NCBI GenBank assembly: GCA_963978895.1
Contig: OZ022242.1
Location: forward strand, 6,848,299-6,912,298
Direction: 5' to 3'
Length of the DNA: 64,000 nucleotides
From: Erpobdella octoculata
Taxonomy: Eukaryota; Annelida; Clitellata; Hirudinida; Erpobdellidae
The notes under the pieces: model-generated
What the model saw: the letters and a program-made list of their open reading frames with translations, nothing else
What the model was told of the DNA's origin: nothing
Database searches by the model: none
Shown here: positions 45,544-56,934 of the stretch, piece after piece
How the letters are laid out: each line of letters opens with the position of its first letter
Numbering within the stretch: the first letter of the stretch is position 1
Position numbers and translations under genes: made by a program

Positions 45544-48500
45544 ATGCTCAGAAAGATCTGAATGAAGCTCTTCCTGCTCTGGTATGTTATATGGACCAAT
45601 ATGTTATATTGACCTGATATGTTATATTATAAATTATATATTATTATATATTATATATTATATGTTATATTGGTCTGGTATGTTATATTGGTCTAGTATG
45701 TTATATTGGTCTGGTATGTTGTATTGGTCTGGTATGTTATATTTGCCTGGAATGTTATATTAGCCTGGTATGTTATATTGGTCTGGTATGTTATATTTGT
45801 CTGGTATGTTAAATTTGTCTGGTATGTTAAATTGGCATGGTATGTTATATTGGTCTGGTATCTTATATTGGCCTGGTATGTTATATTGGTCTGGTATCTT
45901 ATATTGGCCTGGAATGTTATATTGATCTGGTATGCTATATTGGTCTGGTATGTTATATTGGTCTGGTATGTTAAATTGGCATGGTATGTTATATTGGTCT
46001 GGTATCTTATATTGGCCTGGAATGTTATATTGGTCTGGTATATTATATTGGTCTGGTATGTTATATTGGCATGGTATGTTATATTGGTCTGGTATGTTAT
46101 ATTGGTCTGGTATGTTATATTGGTCTGGTATGTTATGTTGGTCTGGTATATTATATTGACCTGGTATGTTATGTTGGTCTGGTATGTTATATTGGTCTTG
46201 TACCTTATACTGGTCATTGATATTTGTAATACAATTAGAATTTTTTCATAAGTTTGCTAGAAGCAGATTATATGTGGTTTAGAGCTGTTTTCCTTGCTCT
46301 GCTTTTGTGGCTCATTTTATTTTCAAATAATAACTGATAATAATAATGATTTATATAGTTTGATAGCTTATTTATTTTAAGAATGCATCAAAGTAGAAAT
46401 TTAATACTAAAATGTCAGTAAGCAGATTTAAAAGTGAATTTTCTAAAATCAATAATTTAAAACGTATTATTCACAATTAAGGATGCAGCTCTTGCGAGTT
46501 TGAAAACACTGAACAAGAATGACATCGTGGAAGTACGAGCCTTGCAGAGACCTCCAGATGGAGTAAAGATGGTGATCGAAGCCGTCTGCATTATGAAAAA
46601 TGCAAAACCAAAGAAGATCATGGACGAAAAAGTAATCTGCTCTCATAATTTGAATCAAATTATACAGTTTTTCCTTTATTATATAGTGTTACTTTAATTT
46701 TGGGTGAAGTAAAATTAAAATAAATTATCTGTTCCAGGGTGGAAAAACAGATGATTTTTGGGATGTTGGGAAAAGTCAACTGGTGGAACCTCAAAAATTT
46801 CTTGAAAGTCTGTTCAAATTTGACAAGGACAACATCAGTGATGCCACAATCAAATCCATTCAGCCATACATAGACAATGAAGCTTTTCAACCTTCTTCTA
46901 TTGCAAAGGTTGATGGAAGTTTTTAATGTTTTTTGGTTTTCGTTTGAAATTATTAGGTAATCTAATTAAATTAATAATAGTTTCAGTTAAGGAGAGTTTG
47001 ATAAGCAAATAAAAAAAAAGCTTATAGAGAGTTATTGCCAGCTAATACTTTAACTTTTTTAATATGAAGGTTTCAAAAGCTTGCACCTCAATCTGTCAAT
47101 GGGTAAGAGCCATGTACAAGTACCACTTTGTGGCAAAAGCAGTTGCTCCAAAGAGGGAAGCTTTGAAGAATGCGCAAGAGGAGTTGGCAGTGACGAGAGA
47201 GAACTTGAACCAGACAAAGGAGAAGTTGAAGGCCATCACTACTGGCCTACAGGTGCTGCAGGAAAGATATGAAGAATGTGTTCAGAAGAAAGACGAGCTG
47301 ATCGGGAAAGCACAGGAATGTGAAGCGAAACTGCTTCGAGTGGACAAGGTTCGATGATCGTGTTGTAGAAACAAGTTATAATTTTAAAATTTAATTTTTT
47401 TCCAAGGTTGTTTTTTGATAAGCCGAATAAATGATTAAATATGTTTTGTCTTGATTTCAGCTTATCGGAGGATTGGCGGATGAAAAAAACAGATGGATTG
47501 AATCCATAGAAAAAACAGAAGTGACATTGCAGAACATTGTGGGGGATGTTGTCATAGCTGCTGGTTGTGTAGCTTATTTGGGTGCTTTCACTGAGTTTGT
47601 TGATGTTGATAGTAGTTGCTAAAGATGTAATAAAAAAATTCTTGATCCTGACAGCTGTCCAACATGGTCATAATCTAGAAATTTGAACAAATTCTAGACA
47701 CTCAAAACAATGCAAAATTTGTTTAAATTCATGATAAGTTAACTGTTATGTAAATTAACAGGGAGAGTACAGAACTGGATTGGTCTCTTTGTGGATGAAA
47801 TACTTGAACGATTTCGGCATTCCTCACAACCAATCGACTGGCCTCATTGAGACACTCAGTGATCCAATGCTGGTCAGAAACTGGCAGATAGCAGGTCTGC
47901 CGAAAGATAATCTGAGCATAGAAAACGGAGTAATTGTCCAGTATTCACAGAGGTGGCCGCTCTTCATTGATCCACAAGGACAGGCCAACAAGTGGATAAA
48001 AAATTTGGTCTGTCATCATTCATCTGAAACTTTGCTGAGCATATTTTGATTTTTGAATTGCATCATAGAAGGCTGTTTAGTTTAATAATATATTTTCAAA
48101 AACAGGAAAAAGACAATTTAATAGAAGTTATAAAACTAACGGATAAAGATTTCCAAAGAAATCTGGAGAATTCGATTAGATTTGGGAAACCCTGTTTGTT
48201 GGAGAATATTGGAGAAGAAGTTGATCCTACGCTCGAGCCTATTCTTCTTAAGCAGGTTTGATTAAATGTGTTTTTAATAATAATAATTTTTTATGTTTAA
48301 TTTTATCTATATGATTATATTTGAAATAACAAAAAAATGTTATTTTAGATGAATAAGAACTTTTTTAATTATAATTTATGAAATAAATTAAATTATTATT
48401 TGTTAATGTAGAAAATAAACATTTATTTAGCACTTTTTAAAGTTTTAAATTAAAGCTAAATATGATTACATTAATTAAAAACTTATTAAATGAATCAAAT

Positions 48501-50460
48501 TTAATTATTTGTTAAGCAATAATTGGTTATTTATAATAAAGCACGTAAACAACAGTAATTACTGTGAGATGATTTGGTTATAATTTATCATAATAATATT
48601 GCAGATCTTCAAACAAGATGGTTCTCTTGTAATTAAATTGGGAGATGCTGTCATCCCTTTTCATAATGATTTCAAGTTTTACATCACAACGAAACTACCG
48701 AATCCTCACTACTCTCCTGAAACATCTGCCAAGGTCACTCTTGTGAATTTCACTCTCTCACCAAGGTTGAGTTACATCTCTAATTGTTTTAATTGGGAAA
48801 AAAGAAATGTTTTATTTAGATTTTATTTTAATTTTAATTTTATTTCATTTTTTGTTCCATATTCAGTGGACTGGAAGGTCAACTGTTAGGCATGGTTGTT
48901 GCCGAAGAAAGACCAGACTTGGAAGACGCAAAAAACCAGCTGATCGTAAACAGTGCTAAAATGAAGATGGAATTGAAAGAAATCAAAGATAAAATCCTGC
49001 TCAGATTGAGCTCATCGGAAAGCAATCCAATCGATGATTTTGATCTCATACAAACTCTTGAAGCGTCGAAACTAAAGTCGGCTGATATAAAGGTTACCTT
49101 TTTATAGATATTCTGTATGTTTATTTATTTTGTTGACAAATATTAGGTTTATTTATTTATTTTATATTAAGTTTATTTGTATGTTTTATTAACAGATATT
49201 GAGTTTACTTTTTTATCAATTTAACAGATATTTAGCTTTGTTTGTTTTTTAATTAAATTTTTCTTGAAAGTAATATCTCGGCTGCAAATATTCTTCTGTT
49301 GTGGTTTGATTTTGTTTTTATGCGATTTAATGTTTAGTATTATTAAGGTGCTTTTTTGATTAAGACTCAATATTATGAAATTACATTTACTACATTTAAA
49401 ACATCTTTTTATTTAGATTACATTCACATAAAAAAATAAAGAAACAGAATAACGTTTCATGTTGACTTTCAAGCAAAGGTACTGGCAGCAGAACAAACAG
49501 AGAGATATTGACGTCACCAGAAGTCAGTACACACCAGTCGCTACGAATACTCAAATATTATACTTCAGCGTATCGAATCTCAGTCAGATTGATCCGATGT
49601 ATCAGTACTCCCTCGAATGGTTTATTGGGATTTTCATTAACAGTATCAGAAATGCAAGATCTTCTGGTAATGGCAATGTAGTTTTGAATTTATTAAATTT
49701 CAAATCATTTTTTTGCTGATTATCTTTTAAACATAAAAATAAATTAAAATTATTCTAGGTGATAAAATTGGAATTATTGTAGATGAATTTAATTCAGTTG
49801 GAAACTTAATAATTTAATTTATTGTTTTGCTATGATTCTTTGACTTTTGAGCTTGGGGTCCTGGGTTCAAGTCCCAGGTAAGCAAAATCCCACATCGCGT
49901 AACTTCCTTGAGCAAGGAGTTCACTCTGAATTCAGACGATTTGAATGCCTCAGGTCAACTCAGCCTTTCATCCTCCTGTGGTAGTGAAATGAGTACCGGT
50001 GGTTTCACTGGGGATAAATAAATCGATTGAGGCGCTGAATACGGCTGCCTGCATCGTAGTGGTCTTGAAATAGATTCGTCGGTATAACACCACTATAATA
50101 TCATTGGAATCTTTATCTTTATTATGCTGCTTTTTTTATTTATTTTTAATTATCTCAACTGAATTATTTTGTATTGAAACTGTTTATTTTGTACTCCATT
50201 ATGTGAAACTTACTTGAACTTTTACTATGAGAGTTATCTCCCACTAAAGCTATGTTAAATAAATATGTGATTCTTTTTTTCAAGTTTACATAGCTCAAAT
50301 ACATTATTATTGTTGTTATTATTATTATTATCATCAAGATATGATATCGAAACGGTGTGCATCGATCAATGAGTTCTTCACCTACAATCTTTACTGCAAC
50401 GTTTGTAGAAGCCTATTTGAGAAACACAAACTTCTCTTCGCTTTTATCTTGGCTATTCGA
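45544..50460 (+). CDS. axonemal dynein heavy chain, DNAH1-type, partial (stalk to AAA6)
   Basis: Eleven exons: 45544-45581, 46482-46631, 46738-46908, 47070-47348, 47461-47592, 47762-48007, 48106-48255, 48605-48765, 48867-49092, 49479-49666 and 50339 to about 50460. They encode the stalk coiled coils with the microtubule-binding tip between them (EVRALQRPPDGVKMVIEAVC, WVRAMYKYHFVAKAV), AAA5 (IRFGKPCLLENIGEEVDPTL, YITTKLPNPHYSPE, QLLGMVVAEERPDLEDAKNQ) and the start of AAA6 (YQYSLEWFIGIFINS, VCRSLFEKHKLLFAFILAIR). Wording is closest to DNAH1, an inner-arm motor of cilia and flagella; DNAH3/7/12 are close alternatives. Upstream AAA1-4 exons and the C-terminus are not seen. One intron (47593-47761) starts with GA instead of GT. 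Coding homology stops abruptly at about 50460, where an antisense gene copy begins. The locus may be a broken paralogue or misassembled. Confidence 0.88.
45650..46215. repeat. 18-bp minisatellite (TTGGTCTGGTATGTTATA)
   Basis: About 30 units of an 18-base repeat lie in the first visible dynein intron. Most start TGGTCTGG or TGGCCTGG, and single substitutions vary between units. Because the unit length is a multiple of three, open frames span it on both strands; they are not genes. Confidence 0.93.
49838..50125 (+). mobile_element. tRNA-derived SINE in a dynein intron
   Basis: The segment contains GGTTCAAGTCC, an exact match to the RNA polymerase III B-box consensus. After it comes a central region of the kind shared by invertebrate SINEs (ACTTCCTTGAGCAAGG, then GTAGTGAAATGAGTACC) and a tail ending near ATTGAGGCGC. 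An A box is not obvious. It lies between the last two dynein exons (49667-50338). Confidence 0.6.
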
Positions 50461-51339
50461 TCTTTGTCGGATGGTCGGTCTTTGACGGATGATCTGTCTT
50501 TACTGAATGGTCTGTCTTTACTGAATGGTCTGTCTTTGTCGGATGGTCTGTCCGAGGAATTTCACTTTGGTCTTTTTTACTACATTTAATATTAGACGAC
50601 GAGGCATGTATTCTTTTCCCTTTTTTAACCAGAGAATCTTTTAAAGAATCACTTGCAGAGGATGACGACGAAGACGACTTTGATTGAACAAGTTTACTTT
50701 TTGTATTCGTTTCAGTTTTTGATTTGCTTTCTTTGTTTTTGTCATTTTCATGTGACCTCGCCTTTTCTCCAACAGAAACAGAAAAAGAAGATGACAAGCC
50801 CGACTTTACTTTGGAATTTTTTTTGCATTCCCCACTTCTCCGTCATCTTTTTTTTCTATGTTAAATTTATTTGTCGTTGGGAATCCGTTTACAAAATCAT
50901 CAGAAATGCCAAAAGCTCGTTTTAGCTTGTCATTTCTAACGCTGCTGGCTTGAGCTAACTCGTGCGTAGTTTTAGCTGTCGGCCTACCTGATTCATCAAG
51001 TCGAACACCCCCATTACTTGTCTCCAAGTTTTTTAACAGAAGCTCTCTGTAGCAGTTAACTTTTTCATTAACATCATCTTCCTTGTATCCTTCCGTCTCC
51101 ATTAATTCTCTCATTTCCATGCATATTGATTCTATTTTTCTTTTGTTTTCGTGTAGCAAGATATTTCTCATTTCCATGCGTTTCTTTTCCATTTCCGGAC
51201 CAGCCTCGTCCAGTTTGTCATGATTTTATTTAATATATTCTATTTTACTCATTGGACGTCTGATTTCTGACAAATTTTTCTAAACATACCCGTTTCTTCC
51301 ACTGCCTCTGGTTGTTTGTAAACCAATACCGTTATACAT
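50455..51339 (-). pseudogene. CWC21/SRRM2-like splicing-factor gene copy, antisense, with stops and frameshift
   Basis: Read on the minus strand from ATG 51339-51337 the sequence gives MYNGIGLQTTRGSGRNGYV, then a TAG where the family has Gln, then KNLSEIRRPMSKIEYIK, a TAA, and a long clean part: HENKRKIESICMEMRELME, ELAQASSVRNDKLKRAFGIS. This is the cwf21 domain of CWC21/SRRM2, which sits at the spliceosome core. A one-base shift in a run of A at about 50820 separates it from a Ser/Lys-rich tail (50453-50797) with TDHPTK-type repeats. Homology runs through the stop region with no intron, so it is probably a retrocopy that decayed. A 95-nt GTATGT...GAG intron would also skip both stops but would discard conserved residues. 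No poly-A tract marks its 3' end. Confidence 0.78.
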
Positions 51340-51458
51340 TGTTTGAGTGATTAATGAAAACTGATTTTAAATGTTTATAACAGTTGAATTTTAAAACGAT
51401 AAACGAACGTTGATAAAATTTTTTAGTCATTTTTGAGGCATTCACACACAGGAAAAGC

Positions 51459-51492
<34 letters not shown>

Positions 51493-51569
51493 TATATGTA
51501 TAAATGTATATATATATTATACATATATTATATATATAATATATATATATAGATATAATATATTATACA

Positions 51570-51651
<82 letters not shown>
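51459..51651. repeat. compound AT/ATAC/GT microsatellite
   Basis: Imperfect AT repeats (51459-51611) pass into an uninterrupted GT run (about 51612-51650). Confidence 0.92.
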
Positions 51652-51654
<3 letters not shown>

Positions 51655-52573
51655 AAAATAATGTAAAATAATATTCCCATGAGCCTGGCAAAATTTCTGA
51701 ATAACTTGGTCACATTATGGTAACATACTTTATAACAGTTTCTAATTCAGGTTTTGAAAACCCTAATATGAAATGCCGTTTCGAAGTTTGGTACCAGCAT
51801 TGATCATTGCTGTGTGCATACAACTTTTTTAGGTTGCACTGATAAAATGGAAAAATACAAGGCGCAAATATTAATGTTTTTAAATAAAAATCACTGAACT
51901 GAAATTATACAATGCATACTACCTATTTTCTAATGCATGGCTCTCCCCCTGGTTCTAAAAATCCTGTATCCAGTTGTGATAGCAACTATTCTCAGAGACT
52001 TTTATTCCTAGACAAGCGGTTTCAGCTTAGCCCGGCAAAAAACGGGGGGGGGGGGGAAGAAAAAAAGAAGGTAAGTAAAAAGAAAAAACCCACTTACATA
52101 TATTTTCACGCATATGAATTACAGTTGAAGTTAAATTGAACGACGTGTTGCTTCTCAACATTAACCCGAGATTATTTAATTAACATTTAATGACCGTTTT
52201 ATACGGGATGACTAGTTTGATAAGTTTCACAATGTGACCACCTTCATTTGTAAATGGAACTAAATTTTCGCTTACTCTTTTGTACGCTGATGGTTTGTAC
52301 CAAGGATGTCTTGATATAACTACTGGATCCACAACCTATACTAGCGAATTTTACTTAGTAGGCCTACGTGCGCTCAGTCGAATGCTGTCACAGTGCACCT
52401 GATATGGGACTACACGATATTTTAATTTCCTCTAATCTAAATGAAAAACAAACACCATTTCATTTCAATGAAGCAGAATTTATTGAAAAAACATGACAAA
52501 TTAAAAATAATATTAAGGAGCGTTTTTAATTTTATTTAATTTACGTTTTTTATTTAAATTTGTTTATAATATA

Positions 52574-55383
52574 TTAAGGAGCGTTTTTAATTTTATTTAA
52601 TTTACGTTTTTTATTTAAATTTGTTTTATTCGAAACGTCATCATTAATATTTCTAACAAAATTTCTTGATAAACAATTAAAAAATCTTCCACTGATCATT
52701 TCCTTAACATTATGATTTGATGAACAGTAGTTGTTTTCTACTAATAATTCCTCATCTTCTACAAATTCGTCTAAAATTTTTACAAAGAATTTCTTTTGGT
52801 TGGCTGATGATAAAAACATTTTCATCACTTCTTCTGATTTTTTCATGGAATCAAAAACCTTCCAGCAGTTTAAACATACCAAAAAAACATATTCTGCTGG
52901 TTTTAATAGTCCTCCTCTATTAATGTCATCAAAGTATTGGAAAATACTTAAGTTGTTAATATCTGAATGAAAAGATTCATCGTCTAACAGTATTTCTCTA
53001 CAGTGGAGACATTTTGTAGAATTCAAGATGCTTCTTGCTACTGCTCCTGCTATATAATAAATTGTGCTGGCTTCATTTTGACTAGGCCAGCTCAGTTTGT
53101 CCAACTTCGGAATTATGGTATCTGAAAATTCATTGTTATTGCCGTCAACTTCCAGGTGTATATCGTCAATAAAATCATCAATACTCTGGACTGTCAATTT
53201 AGAATTTCCCAGCAAAGAAATCATTTTGATTTTCGTTTCACTTTCAACTATCTGTCGGACAGAGAGGAAATAGTTGCCTCCAGACATCTGTCGAAGCCAA
53301 CCGAATCTAGCTTCAATTGGATCAGATTGAAAATGACCCAACAATAGAAATTTAAATTCGGTTGCATTTAAAAGATACTTGCTGCAACCAACAAGAGCTG
53401 AACAAGTTTGTTTCATAGCAATGAAAGTTTCTCTACTCAGTTTTCCTTGATTGGATTTCTCCCACAAACATAAAAAATCATGAAATTCCAATAAAAAATC
53501 AAGTTTCTAATCGTTGGACGATCTTACGGGGTCCATTGAATGACTTCTTTTGTGTTTTCCTTTTGTGCACGTTTTGACATTCATGACTTCCCACAGTTTT
53601 GTAATCATTCCAATGAACTGAGCAGTTCCCTTCCACTCCACCTTTCCTTCGTGTTCTACATAATAGTCAAATGCATCTTTTGTTGATTGACAAAATATGG
53701 AAACAGCCAGTTTTACAGATACTTTTTCGATGTTTGAAGGATTAAATAATTTGGCACTAAGTTTGTGTGCTTTTTTCACCAACATTTCTAACTCTAAATA
53801 ATACAGTTCTTCTATATGTTTGAAACTTGCAGTACATTGAGAAATGTTAATATAAATGCTTTTGTACTCTGGCAAGTCAAATGTTTTTCTAGTTAAAAAA
53901 TTATTATAAATGTTTTTAACATTGTGCACAGAATCAAATAACAAGAAAATCGGTTGGTTGAATCTTTGATCGATTATGTGGCTTTTCAAGTTTCCTTTGC
54001 ATTGTCCACCGAAATCCCAACAACATTAACATTTAATTTTTGCAGCATAGTTATGACTTCGTTGTAACATTCATACAACTGCAATGCTGTCAACTTATTC
54101 ATCGGATAAATGGCCACCATGTCTTTGTACTTGTGACAGAGTGATTTTATCATAAAACACAATATGGTGCTAGCCAATTCTCCTCCTGATGTTAAACCAA
54201 TCATCTGTCCTCCAAAATATTCTAATCGCCTTGCAACATATATTTCGTCTATCATCAAAATGCAGGTCCTTTCCAACTGATTAAGACAGCTTAATCGAAG
54301 TGTTAGATAGCCGGCATTATCAAGTCCATCACTACTACTCTTAACTCTTCTGGTTAATTTTCTCAAAGTATTTACTGAGGGCAGGCACAAATTTTTACTG
54401 TCTAATATTTTCATGTATGCTGCATGGCTTGTTGAATGGAGTATATAAGACCAAACAATAGTTTCAGGTGAATAAATTCGTGCATGTTTGCTAATACCGA
54501 TTAATTTCAATTGACCAATGAGAAAGTTAAGTTGAAGAAATTCATCTTGATCTTCATCAAACAAATGTAAACAACTTTTCAATTGTTTTGTGGCAATGAG
54601 TTTTTGTTCTTCAAAATTGTTACTTTGTGGAATATCATCTGAATAGATTTTTAGACGAACAAGCAAATTCAACAATTGACTCATTCGTGTCAATTCTTTG
54701 TCAATAATGCCCTCCATGAATGATTTTGGAAGTTGCATTGTTTTATGATGAACTGTCACTTTCAAATTTTCATTAATTAATATTGAAGAAACAATAATTG
54801 GAAAATCTTTCTCAATAGCTACTGTATAAATCAACATAGAGTCGTCTATCAGTTTAAATTCAAATCCAGAAGGAAGTGTACTTTCTTTTAGTAAACGTTG
54901 TAGTATATCGTTTAGTTCACAACCAACTATAGTATCATTCTGTACAAATTCTTGTTCTGCTTTTTCACATTTCTCAATATCCAATTGACGACGACTAGCA
55001 GCTGATGACTTTGTTGCTGGTCGCTGTTGTTGTGCTGGAGTCGATAAATATGATGGGGCATTTTCAAATCTTGAAGGCACTGCATCATCTTTCAACTTTC
55101 TTCTTTGTCTTTCTGCACTATTATCACCCTGGTGTCTGTTCAGCTTGTACATATACTGATCACTAAAACCAATCACAAAATCTGAATGATCAAAATGTAA
55201 TGAGCATATTTTTGAGTTTTTATTTGGTACAAAATCTTTTCGAGGGTTGGCTCGATTCCATTGAGCACATAAATCTGGATTTTTCAACGGAAAGGCGTGA
55301 AATGAAACATTGTTTTTCTCATCATTTGCAGCATTCGAGGCATATCCACTTCTGCATCCGTATGCTGAACACTTATTAACCAT
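52574..55383 (-). pseudogene. P-element transposase (THAP domain), one frameshift and one stop
   Basis: Three frames in order: 53986-55383 (465 aa), 53507-53989 and 52574-53491. The first starts with a THAP zinc finger: MVNKCSAYGCRSGYASN, the C-x4-C pair, FPLKNPDLCAQWNRA, and SKICSLHFDHSDFV with C-x2-H. It continues into the P-type catalytic region (MIDEIYVARRLEYFGGQMIG and VGISVDNAKE). The second has IFLLFDSVHNVKNIYNNFL, as in P and THAP9 proteins. The third has FLLLGHFQSDPIEARFGWLR and a basic end (KKRKLNK). A one-base shift separates frames 1 and 2 near 53988. A single TAG (between 53491 and 53507) separates 2 and 3, which share a frame. Otherwise it is well preserved, so inactivation was recent. 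Confidence 0.93.
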
Positions 55384-55479
55384 ATTTGATATAACAAATT
55401 TTACTAGAAGTAACTAAAACTAGCTTAGTTTAAGTAAATCCAAATGTAATCCAAAATACGAACACGTTACGTCCGTTAC

Positions 55480-55670
55480 GATGTTACGTCGTTACGTTAA
55501 TACGTTAATATAACTTGAATAAACCGACGAACACGATAATACAACTTGAATAAAATGATCCGACGAACTCGTTAATACAACTTGAATAAAGAATAAACCA
55601 ACGAACACGTTAATATAACTTGAATAAAGAATAAACCGACGAAAACGATAATACAACTTGAATAAAGCGA
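55480..55670. repeat. subterminal tandem array inside the P element
   Basis: About five copies of a unit like CGACGAACACGTTAATACAA followed by CTTGAATAAA lie between the transposase start and the right terminal repeat. Copy lengths vary around 35-50 bp. Such arrays could bind transposase or carry promoter elements; this is inference. Confidence 0.8.
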
Positions 55671-56582
55671 CAACGAACTGTAAAGAATGTTTATGCTGTT
55701 GAGTTTATAAGCACTGGTGCGTGCGCACAGCCTGCGTGCGCGAAAGCTATAGGCCTACTATATCCAAATTAAACCGCGACACAAAATGGGTTGTGGATCC
55801 AGTAGTTATATCAAGACATCCTTGGTTTGTACGAAAGTGAACTGATTCGCTTTTGTTAACGAGTTATTTAGTCATTGGAATAAAACATCGTATTTCGTGA
55901 AAAAAAAAACAATTTAAAATGTCGTTCAATCAAATATGTTGAACATAATTATGAACAAAAAACAGGCTGTATTGATATTATGTTGGTACTTGTTCCCAAA
56001 AAACTAATCGGGAAGAATCTATTTGACAAAATCATTAACTTCATTAACAGATTTCCTACCATCTCAACACCGCTAAAGAAAGCAAGGGATCAAGAGCTTC
56101 ATTTAAACAAAACCTTGGGGTCACGATGTTCAAAATGTTATCCTACTAATACTAAAAATTTTCTTTCTAAAAACAACTGATGACCGAGAGGACGGGGTAG
56201 TTGTGGTGTATTTTCTAAAACAATTCCCAAAAACTTCATTTTGTTTTTCCTAAAATAATTGATGAGGGGGAAGATATATATATGTCATAGAGTATTTTAC
56301 CAGAAATTTTCAGAGGACTTAGCAACATTTTCCTACTTTTTTTAAATTTAATAAATTTACAAAGAAAGCAAACTGGAGAAAGAGCGGGAGCGGAGGAGCG
56401 AGAGGGATTGGGAAAGAGAGCAGGAGCGTGAACGAGAACAGGAGAGCAAGCGTGGTCCTACCATTGGGGATGCTGGGGATGCATCCCCCCACCAGCCTCA
56501 GAACTCATTTTTTTTCGATGAATAAATAAAGTTAAACTTACACCAAACAACTGCCACCAAACACCAACTATCTATCTAACCT

Positions 56583-56915
56583 ACCATATTTTAGCGCATA
56601 TAAGCCGCGGCTTATACAATTTTTTACACACGTAAGAACCAACATGCGGCTTATAGACGGTCGCGGCCTATTCAGGAACTTTTTTTTACACAAAATGCTG
56701 ACACTGAGGTTCATTTTCTTCAAGTTTACATAGAATACAACTTAAAAACAGACCATAGAATAAATATAAAATAATGTATTTACCAAAATTATAAGTGTTC
56801 AATGTATACAGTTAGTTCATTGATAATAAAAAAAATCATTCCTGCAGTTTAATCGTCATTATCAATAGTGTCACTGGCAAAACCATCAAATTCACTGTCA
56901 TTTTTGTCAAAAAAA
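56583..56915 (-). mobile_element. remnant of a pogo/Tigger-like DNA transposon end
   Basis: The plus strand begins CATATTTTAGCGCATATAAG CCGCGGC-like, a widespread DNA-transposon end. A minus-strand frame ends at TAA 56849-56851 with residues NDSEFDGFASDTIDNDD. This matches the acidic D/S-E-F-x-G-F tail typical of pogo-type DDE transposases. Everything upstream of that tail is missing, and a GC-rich array starts at about 56935. Confidence 0.45.
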
Positions 56916-56934
56916 ATGTTCAAAGCTGCATCCA

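Larger units (their letters stand above)
52301..55824 (-). mobile_element. P element, full length, with THAP transposase
   Basis: The 3524-bp element has perfect 36-bp terminal inverted repeats beginning CAAGGATGTCTTGATATAAC. It is flanked by the 8-bp duplication GTTTGTAC (52293-52300 and 55825-55832), the size used by P elements. Near both ends there is a further inverted motif TAGTAGGCCTA. The transposase is on the minus strand. A tandem array lies between its start and the right end (about 55480-55670). A 61-bp tandem duplication lies at its 3' end (52512 and 52573). Confidence 0.95.

Noticed and set aside
45693..46251. Open frames of 174-181 codons on both strands
   Set aside because: They come from the 18-bp minisatellite, whose length is a multiple of three.
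50341..50589. Dynein exon continuing as SLSDGRSLTDDLSLLNG
   Set aside because: Past about 50460 the frame is the complement of the antisense splicing-factor tail repeats, not dynein.
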